The position numbers and the translations under genes were made by a program. From assembly GCA_027475525.1 (NCBI GenBank), contig JAMWFC010000049.1, positions 1,613,297 to 1,677,296 of the forward strand: a stretch of 64,000 bases of DNA, in the 5' to 3' direction. The stretch comes from Macrolepiota albuminosa (taxonomy: Eukaryota > Basidiomycota > Agaricomycetes > Agaricales > Agaricaceae). Positions 42,330-51,644 of the stretch are shown here, one piece after another (within the stretch, counting starts at the first letter, position 1; each line of letters opens with the position of its first letter). Below the pieces are notes generated by a model. It was given only the letters and a program-made list of their open reading frames with translations. It searched no databases and was not told the origin of the DNA.

Positions 42330-42452
42330 CTACATTTCCCCTTGACCATTCCCTGCCAGCCATCTATCGAGGGCCTCGTTTTTCTCGAGTTCTTTGCCGG
42401 CCTTCCATTCGTCGTGCTCCGGGCCATATCCTCGAAAACGTACCAAATATTG
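42330..42452 (-). pseudogene. Chromodomain end of a Gypsy integrase (remnant)
   Basis: The minus-strand frame reads QYLVRFRGYGPEHDEWKAG, KELEKNEALDRWLAG and GNGQGEM before a stop at 42332-42330. This is the second half of a chromodomain as found at the C-terminus of chromovirus integrases. It lies about 150 bp upstream of the LTR with its own polypurine tract, so this is the 3' tail of a 5'-truncated element. Upstream the frame is lost (a TAA precedes QYLV) and no integrase core is present. Confidence 0.7.
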
Positions 42453-42516
42453 CCTTTATGGCGATTAAAACAAACTGTTTTTATGCGACCAACTGGGAGT
42501 CACGTGGAAACTTGTA

Positions 42517-42572
42517 GAGAGTGGGCGCAAGTGAGACATCCCCAAGGGAGTCTCACTTCGACGACCACTCTC
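42517..42572. mobile_element. 56-bp pair of fused inverted repeats flanked by TA
   Basis: The arms GAGAGTGGGCGCAAGTGAGAC and, on the other strand, GAGAGTGGTCGTCGAAGTGAGAC are nearly identical with a 13-nt centre, flanked by TA at 42515-42516 and 42573-42574. This looks like two transposon ends joined with no interior, with the TA duplication of Tc1/mariner-type elements. Confidence 0.6.
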
Positions 42573-42574
42573 TA

Positions 42575-43699
42575 GGTAAGCATGCATCCGTTCAGAAGGG
42601 AGGATCATCTTAGATGACCCGAATGCAGGTTGGGAACAACAAGTATATTCTTATCTACCCACCACACCCACCCTGTTGTAAATTAGTATGCAGAAAAAGG
42701 GAGGGAAAAATAGGAAACAGATGCTAACACAATTAGTGGTAGTCGATGATGACAGAAGTGCCATCCCAAGAGAGACCCCTAAATGTGCGAGTAGACTATC
42801 TGCTAACAACAAACCCACTGACAGCAGATCCGCTACAACCGCCACATGCACAGCCAACTTGGAGGGGCAATTAAGGGCTTCACTTGCCCTGTCACCTGGC
42901 CCACCATACACAGCACTGCCTCCCATCCCAGGCTCACCACATACTCCACAGCAGGGCACAGCTCAGCACTACAACATATCCGCTGCTCACAACAAATCTG
43001 GAGCTTCCACTCACCCGGATGAATCTGCTCTAGACGAATGTGATGGTGATGCAGCAGTGGTAGATGCTACTACCATGCACCTCTTACATCAAAGAGCCAT
43101 TTAGATCCTCCAATTAATGGCCCTTGTAATGGTTCTCCTTGATATACAGTGCCCAGAAGGGTGCTCAACAATCTGCAAGACAAGGAACTTGATCATAGCA
43201 ATGACCAATTTGAAGGTGAGGGAAGACCAGCATTACAAAACTAAAAGAAGCGCAAGGCATGGCCTACCCAGTTGCCAAAAAATTCAAAGCGACTACAAAA
43301 GTCTCAAGCACAAATGTTACAAGAGGATGCAGCTCGATACATTGATATGTCTACACCAGTAAAAAGGAGTAGCAGCCACATTAAAGTTAGTCAACCAGTC
43401 CACCGTCATTGATTTGAGAGAGGAGAGCAAAGTTATATTACATTTTTGTAAACTAAGTTTTATATAGTCTTACAAAAAAGTAGCATTGTCTATGGCACAT
43501 AAAAAAAATATCGTCCACAGTAAAAAATTGTCCTTCGGTAAAAATTCCTCCACAGTAAAAAGCATCCATCTCATTGGTCTTCCATTGCTTTGCACCTCTC
43601 AGTAAGCCGACTAGATGATTGGGTGCATTGAATCAGCAGCCAACTATGAGAGGTGCTGTGAGCCCATCTCCAGAGGCCAGAAGGAGGGTTCTTGGCAGG
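42575..43699. other. Unassigned region, possible low-complexity coding remnant
   Basis: A plus-strand frame at 42688-43104 (138 codons, Ala/Thr/Pro-rich) is followed by broken frames. No family recognised. May be a relic of a transposon-associated gene. Confidence 0.35.
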
Positions 43700-45240
43700 G
43701 ACTGGCAGAGGGACAGAAGTTAGCTGGGGGAGGAGGGTGATTTGGGAGGTGAGGCTGATGCTTGTTGACTTGGGAATGGAGCAATGATGAGAGTGGATAA
43801 ATCAGTAGGATCAGGATTGGGGGCAGAGGTGTCACCAGCAGAAATGGATATGTCAGCAGTGGAAACGGAAACATCAGGTGTGGCAGAGGATTTGTCAGCA
43901 GGTGCTTCTTCCTCTTCTATAATGGGTTCAAGTCCACTGTGGCCTGTTGGAGGCACCGTCACAACATTCTGAGCAGACAGACCGAAGGAATGGATGGAGA
44001 TGTGTAGTTAATTCTGCAAAGTGTCGACCATACCTCAAATGTTGCAGATCTCCATCTCCATCTGATGGATCCATCTGTTGTGGCTGGCAAGCATGTTACC
44101 TGTGAGAGATGCATTGGCCTGGAGGTTATCTATGTGGTTACCAAGCATGTCCACCTGAGTCTGGTAGCAATGGAAGGAGTCTTCAAGATGTGGGAACCAG
44201 CTTTTCTCAGCCATGGCAAATCCCTCCCACATCTGCACCCCAACATTCCACAGAGCTTCCTGAAATCCATTCTCCATCATGTCCAAACAGCTCTCTACTC
44301 TTGCCATCACACCAGCCACAATGGCCTCACTATTGTCAGCCTCCATCGCCTGCTCCTTGCCCTTGCCCGTGACCAGAAGAGAATCCATTGGGCGGTTCAA
44401 GGTCAATGACTTCGATGGACAGACAGACAGTTTGGATAGTCCTGTGACCAGACTGGCTGAGTCATCTACTGACTATTGGTTAGCTATTTGAGCATAAAGA
44501 AAAGATCATACCATCATCACTCTCAATCATGATCACTGACTTTTTTGTCACTAGTTTTTCCCCCTTTTCCTTCTTCTTAGACTTGATAGTCTTCTTGACA
44601 ATCATCAGACTGCAGGTTTGCTTGCAAATGAGCTGACAAGAATTGCATGCTGTGCTACTCTTGGTGCTGACACTGTAGTCGCTTACTTGCACAATATTGA
44701 CATGGAGGGTTAATGTGCTGACCCTCACGATGAGGTGCTGTCCTCAGATACCTGCCCAACAACATCCTCCTGGTAATTTCCCTCTTTGGTATCCTTCTCT
44801 CTTGTTAGTCATCTCCTTGTCAGAAAGCTTGCTCTTTAGGATTAGAATGGCTTCATTGATGAAACTCTTCCTAGCATCAAGGAGGAGTTTCTTGTTATCC
44901 TTTACCTAGTTGACCATCATCCACAAGTCAGTCTACAGGACAACTGTTAATGCATATCTCTTAGGTAGGAGTGCTTTCATCTTACCAGCTCCTTCAACTG
45001 CCCTGCATGGGTTGAAGTGGCGGATAGCCACTGATCACTGGCTGCTGTGGCAGGTAGCCCGCCGCTGGTGGTTGCTGCTGCTGTGGGAAGCCCACAGCTG
45101 GTTGCGATTGTCCCCACTGGGGCACATTTTGGGTCAGTGGGGGAGCCATCTGCCCCCCCCTTCAGCCGATGGTAAGACCGACGGCGCAAACTCAAGGTGC
45201 TGCTGCTGTTGCTGCTCAGACTGATCCACGGGCATGTTGT
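43700..45240 (-). pseudogene. Decayed gene with Gln/Pro-rich start and paired CxxC motifs (unrecognised)
   Basis: The minus strand from ATG 45240 gives MDNMPVDQSEQQQQQHLEFA, then after one frameshift at a run of seven G a Pro/Gln-rich stretch (QWGQSQPAVGFPQQQQPPAA). Further down, broken frames give CQYCASKRLQC and ACNSCQLICKQTC, a double Cys motif like a zinc cluster, then a helical segment (ESCLDMMENGFQEALWNVGV) and an acidic Pro/Ser-rich tail (PIIEEEEAPADKSS). Layout (disordered start, paired Cys, helical region, acidic end) resembles the antisense gene of the Gypsy element in type, though not detectably in sequence. No function assigned. Confidence 0.45.
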
Positions 45241-45347
45241 CCATGGTTGAGGGAAAAAGGCAAAAAAGAAATTTCGCCTTTTAAGACGTGTTTCAGCCAC
45301 AGCTGCTGACCAACTCAGCCAAGCCATGATCGGCACTGCCAATCAAA

Positions 45348-45740
45348 TTAAGCGCTGGCATGCTTACTTAATTGATGTGGGCGCTTAACGCCCTTCAACT
45401 CCAAATAACGGTCAAGTGCCGCCAACTTGGAGCAATGGGAGTGTGGCTCCCATGTTGTGTCCCCGAGGGACCATCGTACCTCAAACTCGAGCATGTTACG
45501 CTCAGTCCACCGGTGCCCAATTATGCACTCAACGAACCATTCATCATCATCTCGAGCCCCAAAATCATAGGGGCCCAGGGTTGCCCTGTTAGGGAATAGT
45601 GCATCGTCAGACGCGCTGTAAGGTCGCAACAACAACACATGAAACTTAGGAACGATGCGTCGTTCCTGTAACGCCAGAGGCAGCTCCAACACATAGTTGG
45701 AGGTACTTGGCTCTGCGTCTAGAACGTGGTATGGGCCTAC
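45348..45740 (-). pseudogene. Chromovirus integrase C-terminus and chromodomain
   Basis: The frame VGPYHVLDAEPSTSNYVLEL resumes the integrase right after the solo LTR, then RIVPKFHVLLLRPY, and a chromodomain with WFVECIIGHRWTERNMLEFE and VRWSLGDTTWEPHSHC. Chromodomains target such elements to modified histones (H3K9 methyl in several families). The piece ends at a stop at 45348 without damage of its own. Confidence 0.85.
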
Positions 45741-46720
45741 TGTAGTACTTGGTAGAAGTATTACTTGATAGTTCTGGGGCTTGCTAGTGTAGAATATGAC
45801 CTTGAATTCACACTGACTTTGATGACGAAAGGGATAATTATTATCTTGAATGCGTTTAATAATTTTGCAAAACGCTGAGGTTTTTGAGGAATTATAATAT
45901 TGAATGAGAATAATAATATTCCCACCAGTCGAGGTTTCTTAACAAACTCCGGCCTAAGCGATTCACTCCCTGGGAATCACCGAGCCTTTGCCTATCAATT
46001 GCCTGCCTATTCTCTACTAAACTTGGGCTATTTATACTGTTTTTCTGGTGCACAGACCACTATCTACATATGACTCTTTGTCGGAAACTCTCCCACTTCC
46101 AGAACGTATTTGATAGTCCAATTTCCCTTTTGGGAGGCCTGTTTCAGTGCTACCTGTTCCACCATTCTTCCGGATGTTTCTGATTGCCGCTTCTCCATTT
46201 GCTTGAGCTCCATTTAGCCTGATCTAATTCATGGATCCTTCTTTCCTCTTTTAGTGCCTCCCTGCATCCCCTACTTCTTTCCTTTTCCCCTCCTTGTTGT
46301 CAAATCGAACATTGACTGATTTGACGATGAAATTGAGAATTATAATATTGAATGAATATAATAATTTCCCAATTTCATCCTATTCCGTCCATTGCCGAAC
46401 ATTGACTGATTTGATGATGAAATTGAGAATTATGATATCGAATGAATATAATAATTTCCCAATTTCATCCTGTTCCATCCATTACCAGCTTCCATGCTTT
46501 TCCTCTCCATGACAGTGGTTAGACTATTGTTGAGCTGATAGTTTGAGCCGGTCCCTGCCTGTTGTTCTGTACTTCTCTGTGTATTTGTTGGGATATTTTC
46601 AGAGATAGATATTTGTTGAGACTGCTACCAGGAGGCTTACAGTTTTCAGCCTATAATTAAATGTTTATTTTGACTTCTGGTGCATGTTTTGTCCCTGACT
46701 GCTGGTACAGCGTCGTATCA
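45741..46720 (-). mobile_element. Solo LTR (980 bp) inside the chromovirus integrase
   Basis: Flanked by CTAC at 45737-45740 and 46721-46724. Its ends are TG...CA. Excision rejoins KLCPKW to VGPYHVL in frame. On the minus strand it has a TATA box TATAAATAG near 46035 and contains a 90-bp tandem duplication. A 33-bp piece is related to 31455-31495. Confidence 0.88.
46306..46485. repeat. 90-bp tandem duplication with internal hairpin
   Basis: Copies begin CGAACATTGACTGATTTG at 46306 and 46396. Each contains GAAATTGAGAATTAT...AATAATTTCCCAATTTC, an imperfect inverted repeat. A related ATTATAATATTGAATGA motif occurs a third time near 45890. Confidence 0.93.
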
Positions 46721-46724
46721 CTAC

Positions 46725-47246
46725 CCATTTTGGGCAGAGTTTACTTGCCCGTCCCTTTGGGAGCCTCAGATTACGCGTTGATAGGTACACCAACGCTCCT
46801 ACTGCTATTGGCGGGTCTGCTCGCCTACGGTGATTGGCGTTTTTCACCTGGAAGACTCGCGCCTCTATGATGGCGGCATGCGCCGACGCAAGGTTCTCCA
46901 GGGCCTGCCTGGCGAACTCGACAACTCCTCGGTGGGCCACCATATCAGCACGAACTTCGTGCAGCATGGAGGGCAAGTACCCTTCGTTGAGCTCAAAGGG
47001 CGCATACCCTGTGGTATCTGAGATACTCGTGTTAATTGCAAACTCAGTGAGTAGACACCAGTCCACCCAGTCCCGTTGGTCAGGGCAAACAACTGCCCTC
47101 AAAATCTGGCCTATACTGCAGTTAGCCCACTCTGTCTGCCCATCCGTTTGAGGATGGAAGGACGTCGACATGAGGAGTTGCGCTCCTAGCAGTTTGTGGA
47201 GTTCCCTCCACCATTGAGACGTGAACTTCGAGTCACTGTTGCTCAC
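46725..47246 (-). pseudogene. Chromovirus integrase catalytic core
   Basis: The frame includes SDSKFTSQWWRELHKLLGAQ, STSFHPQTDGQTEWANCSIG (with the catalytic Glu region) and FELNEGYLPSMLHEVRADM, typical of the DDE core of Ty3/Gypsy integrases. It ends where the solo LTR enters (KLCPKW). Stops separate it from the N-terminal part at 47325. Confidence 0.88.
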
Positions 47247-47324
47247 AATGGTGCTAGGCAGCCCATGCAGCCCAACGATTTCCCTCAGGTAGATCCATGA
47301 CAGCTCCTTAGCTGTCAGCGTAGT

Positions 47325-48110
47325 TCACACCGGTATGAGGTGCACCATGCTCATCATGTGGCAGATGACCACCCAGAGGTAATCAAACCCTCGGGACTCG
47401 GGAAAGGGACCTACGAAGTCCATTCCAATGGAATCCCAGGGTTTCACCAGTACAGGTAGCTGGTGTAGCTTCCTGGGAGGGGATCCAGGGGGCAACTTTG
47501 CCCTCTGACACGCTGCGCATGAGGCGCAAAACTTAGTCACTTCTTGGGCCATACGTGGCCACCAATACCATCTCCGGATGTAACCCAATGTCCAGGCAGC
47601 ACCAAAGTGCCCCACCAGTGCATGGGCCTGGTCCAAGACCCGCGTAAGAATGGTTTGCATACAGGGAAGGCAGACCACTGCCACCCCTTGACAGTTCTCC
47701 GTCGTGATCAGTCCACCAGGCTCATGCCTGAACTGAGGATGGTCATCAGAATTGGCGATTATCTCAGCGAAGAGAGAATCATCGCCATAGTCCTGCACCA
47801 CTTCCTTCCGGAAGTCGTCATTGACCAGGCTAGGAGGCTGGGATGAAGGCAATTCACCTTCGAGCATCTCCGCAAGCGTAACAGGTATATTGTGGCGCTT
47901 GTGCTCCCCAGTGGACGCTGGGTCCACGGCTTCATGCTCCTTGAGCAACTGGACGGCCACGTCCTGCTCTTCATGCTGCTCTCTGAGGCGAGCGCTTCGC
48001 CTCCGTTCATCATCACGCATAGCGCATACCTCCAGGACATGCTCCCTGAGCTCCTGGTATCGGTGGAGAGGTAAATCCTCTCCATCAGGGTCTGGCCTTC
48101 CGCTGCACAT
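47325..48110 (-). pseudogene. Chromovirus gag-like segment fused to integrase zinc domain
   Basis: One 261-codon frame starts with a charged, coiled-coil-like part (YQELREHVLEVCAM, RRSARLREQHEEQD) and passes directly into the spacer and zinc motif of integrase: DDSLFAEIIANSDDHPQF, DQAHALVGHFGAAWTLGYIR, RWYWWPRM, CASCAACQRAK, then WDSIGMDFVGPFP with the first catalytic Asp. No protease, RT or RNase H lies between, so an internal deletion joined the two parts in frame. The first part is assumed to be gag-derived from position only. Confidence 0.7.
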
Positions 48111-48659
48111 ACATTTGCAGCTGGTACCTTCTCTATGCGGGCTTCCGCCATTTTAAAAGGCATTGAGCCCATGGTGGACCGCCTGGTCCCACTACTCTGG
48201 CTCAGAGGGAGAGCTCTCCCAGTCCATACTGACGACTCGGCGTCTCCTGGGGCGCCATAGGCGCCGATTGACTGTCGGCCGTCCTCTGGGGGTCCTTTGG
48301 AAGCCAATCAGCTAGACCATCGCAGTCCTCCTGGCAGCTGCGTAACTGGGGGCGTTAATCCCCCGGGCATCTTGTCCTGGAGGCGTTGCGGACCATCCTG
48401 CTGTGAGCTTTCAGCTCTCCAGGCCTCGCTCTCATTCCCGGCCAGGTCGGTACTCTGACCTCGGTCTCGAGCCTTGGGTCTTACCTGACCCGCATTGGAC
48501 GCTGACGCGTCCTGGGTGTCTGCTGGGTCTCCCCGTAGGTTGTGGGCATTTTGCCTGCCATCAGTGGGCACTGCAGGTATGGGATTACTCATCGATCCCC
48601 TGTTTGAAATTTGCATGGTGTGGCTGTGCAAGAAGCTCAAGAAGCTGATAGAGTTCTGT
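48111..48659 (-). pseudogene. Decayed 5' region / gag N-terminus of the chromovirus
   Basis: Broken minus-strand frames (48308-48640 begins MSFLHSHTMQISNRGSMSN; 47759-48307 begins MASKGPPEDGRQS) that fit an N-terminal gag but with frameshifts. No firm family motif. Confidence 0.4.
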
Positions 48660-48957
48660 CAATGAACTCAGCGACTGATGTTGGATGCTAGGCAATAGAT
48701 CCTAGCTGGCGGATTCAAAAAAATGTAACAAAGTTACGAAGTTTATAGAGCTTAGTGTGCACACCATATTGAATCAGACCAGACTGGTCTATTGACAATG
48801 TAGTATACAACAAAATTAAGCTGCTTTGTAAGCAGCTGGTAAACTATTTATATAGTAATGTAAATTAATATTATATTATAATAAATATAATATAATAGTG
48901 TCTACTATACAGTAAGTAAAGCTATGTGGCCAACGCCACATAGCGGACTACGCTACA
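48660..48957 (-). repeat. Chromovirus 5' LTR (inner end uncertain)
   Basis: Starts TGTAGCGTAGTCC on the minus strand directly after the interrupted KDZ codons. Contains a perfect 9-bp inverted repeat (CTATGTGGC/GCCACATAG, 48922-48943), AGCTGCTT/AAGCAGCT near 48820-48838, GACCAG/CTGGTC near 48777-48789, and a TATA-like CTATATAAATAG. The partner LTR is missing so the inner boundary is an estimate. Confidence 0.6.
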
Positions 48958-50552
48958 CAGGGGTATCAATATTAGCCAGAAAGATGGGAATGTCATGTCG
49001 GCAAACCAGAGCCATGAGACCACTGTCATCGAATCTATCCATATTTGTCTTGATGTTGGACCCATTGCCTGCAGTATGGGAAGATTCACATTCATCAATG
49101 GCTTTGTCTGATACAGGAGACTTTTGAGACTTTTGGCAATGGGGTTTGCGAGTTACTTGTAATTGTTCTATTAGAATACCAATACTATCAATGAATTCTT
49201 TTGATAATATGTAATTGGGTTCATAGAAATGCGGCGAGTCTCCTGCAGACCGCAAATGTCGATGATTAAAGTTCCCATTGACACAGGCTTGGATATCTCC
49301 ACCACTAATATCCCAATTGAGTCAAACGTTAGGCCTGCAGGAGATTGATTTGACACTTACTGATGTTCCAGTGATCGTCTGAATAGGTTACCTCCAAAGC
49401 AGCATGGGCATCTCTGTTGCAGCAGCCGTGCACATTGTCCAGGAGACAAATCGACTTTGTATGTAATTGTAGACATATCAGGAGGGGTTGGATATGGTGG
49501 TGCAGTGAAAGGGTCTGCGGTATGAGTAATGACTTCTCTGCCCTGTAAGTGAGTGTCAGCATCAAGGATGGCACCATCTACCTGCTGTTCTAGGCGAATT
49601 TGTAGATTGTCATACCATTGGGCTGCATACCCAAGACCTCGACGAAATGGATCCTGAACAGGTACTCCCTAGATAGCTATCTCAGAAGCGTCAAAGCATT
49701 GGATTAACATGAGGAAATACCTTTTTGTCTGTAACAATAAACCCTCTTTGTCCATAGAATGTGTTCAAGGCACTGGCCATGGCATTAACAGCATCGCATG
49801 ATCGTTCAAATAGAGCACAGTAAAAATCGAGTAGATGGATAGATATTGCAATGTGAGGATATAGAGGAGCAGTAGGGAAGAGTCCATTCGTGATGAGGAC
49901 ATATGGCAGCTCCTCACAGCTGCACCATTCCACAGTGAACTTTTGAAAGTCTGTTTTGACAGTGAGACAATGACCGTTATAAGTGGGTGAACTTACAATC
50001 TTGGAACAAGCAAAGCACCTCATTCATCCTCATCATACAGCTGCCCTCAGCCTTGCACACTGCCTTCAAGCTAGAAACCCTCTCTGGAATTCTTCTGAGG
50101 GATTTAGAGGTGTAGCCCAGTAAAGGATTCACAAGTCGCGTCAATAGAGCTGCCCAGTTTGCATATGTGTCCTTTGCTGCTTGATTTGGGACAGTGCGAC
50201 GTGGAGGACGTTCAGCTTCTTGAGTTGTAGCAACGCATTTGGGACCTGGCAATAAGTTGTCAAATGCGATAGGTCCATTGCCATTATTAGTAGAAGGTTT
50301 GGGTCCCATATTGTGTGTGGAGGCCAGCATGTCAAGGGGCATAGAAGGCGGTATAGGATCGACTTCAGTTTGCTTCTTCAGCATGTCGAGTTTAGCCCTC
50401 AGCCTTGCTATTTCCTGCTTCCTACCTGTACTGTACATAGGTCGTTGTTTTGCATTTATCTTGACGTTTGATTGGGCTAGTAAATTGTTTTCCCAGGCCT
50501 GACATCGATGGCTGTTGAGCACATGTAGGGAACTTGGGGGGGGGGGGGGCAT
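48958..50552 (-). pseudogene. KDZ transposase with CxC1 cluster (KDZ-A), truncated by the chromovirus
   Basis: Start ATG 50552 is followed by a C-run coding PPPPP. Exon 1 ends at a GTAAGT donor near 50000, exon 2 carries the CxC1 cluster (FTVEWCSCEELPYVL, NGLFPTAPLYPHIAIS, FYCALFERSCDAVNA), and an intron follows. Exon 3 has VQDPFRRGLGYAAQWYDNL and RCPCCFGGNLFRRSL, then another intron. Exon 4 opens the catalytic domain: GGDIQACVNGNFNHRHL, YEPNYILSKEFID, GLMALVCRHDIPIFL. In CVNGNF the expected catalytic Asp is Asn (AAT, 49277-49279). The gene stops at NIDTP, where the chromovirus LTR begins, and the C-terminal half is not found in the window. Introns and exons are otherwise clean. Confidence 0.85.
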
Positions 50553-50940
50553 TGTGTCGTGGTATTTGGGAAAAAGTCTAAAGAGAAAGTGATCAGATTA
50601 GATTACATCATTAGGGTGGAGAGAGGTGGAGAGGAGGTTGGGAGGTATAGAGGTATCAAGAAAAATTAAGGGAGGTCAGTTTGGACAGGGATCGGGAATC
50701 TGGCGGTTCTATTTTGGGAATGACGTGCCAACCGCCCGTCTTATTAGGGCTCATCCGGTCCAGTCAAATATACCCCCTAAAGTCCCATCAAGAAGCACGA
50801 AGTGACCTGCCTTAGGTGATTTTATAACAATCTCAGGCACCATCTGTCAAACCATCTATCAAAATCCAAACCATCCGTTCCCATGTGGCTATAATGTTGT
50901 TGTGATCGGTTGTGATCGTGCAATGTCAGTTCTTCTTGTC
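50553..50940. other. Upstream of KDZ-A, nothing further recognised
   Basis: Likely 5' flank or terminal region of KDZ-A. Terminal inverted repeats were not identified. Confidence 0.4.
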
Positions 50941-51310
50941 ACTGGGTGCAGAGAATGATATTCTTTGCCAAAACAATGTAAAAACACTGCAACAATAATC
51001 CAATTAATTTCAGAATTTTATCTGGATATTTCTGGTAAAAATATAGAAAAAATATTGTAACCAAACTTTGGATGATACTTCATCTGATGCTTTCAAATGC
51101 ATTGGAGGGGACTATATTGGTCATTCTTGAGCCTAAGGACCAGAGTAAACCTCCTGTGGCAATGTGTTTCCTTATTCTTTCAAGTTCAGTTAAAATATTT
51201 TTTCTATAGTTTTGACAGAAATATACAAATAAAATTCTGAGATTACTTGGATTAATTTTACTGTGTTTTTACATTATTTTGCAAAAGAATATCATTTCCT
51301 GCATCCAGTG
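50941..51310. mobile_element. Foldback/MITE-like element with ~120-bp inverted repeats
   Basis: 50941-51060 matches the reverse complement of 51190-51310 along its length (blocks such as AATGTAAAAACAC, CAGAATTTTAT and TATAGAAAAAATATT are shared), roughly 80% by eye, around a spacer of about 130 bp. No ORF. Related TTGTGATC-containing direct repeats lie outside at about 50895 and 51513. Confidence 0.75.
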
Positions 51311-51644
51311 TGTGTCAATTCATGTTGTTGAGAAGGATGTACAATACAGAAAAAACATAGAACTTCAGAGAAACATAGAACTTGTTTGTTCTAAAAACAT
51401 CTGCAATTGATAGATGTTGTGATCAAATGAATCGAAATTCAATGCTTTTCATGTTTTCTCAAAATTGTGAAGAAAAAAACATATGCAATTGACAGAAAAC
51501 ATAAATGTCATTGTGATCAGCTGTGATTGGTTGTGATGTTGGTTCTTGTGCCAATTTACTCAAACATAGAACTTTCAATTCATTTGTTTCTGCAGAAAAA
51601 GACATGTGTGATTGATGGAAAACATAAAACATTGACCATAATTG
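51311..51644. other. Unassigned AT-rich spacer
   Basis: Contains the TTGTGATC-type repeat also found near 50895. No gene. Confidence 0.4.

Larger units (their letters stand above)
45346..48957 (-). mobile_element. Internally deleted chromovirus (Ty3/Gypsy), inserted in a KDZ gene
   Basis: Minus-strand order: 5' LTR starting at 48957, a decayed gag-like region, integrase zinc motif (47.5 kb), integrase core (46.7-47.2 kb) and chromodomain (45.4 kb), with a solo LTR inserted between core and chromodomain. Protease, RT and RNase H are absent. The 3' LTR is missing. The LTR starts inside the KDZ-A coding sequence, so it inserted after that transposon. Confidence 0.85.

Noticed and set aside
45250..45346. 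3' LTR of the chromovirus next to the chromodomain stop
   Set aside because: No sequence matching the 5' LTR start (TGTAGCGTAG, with its 9-bp palindrome) occurs here. The element is joined to the start of another gene.
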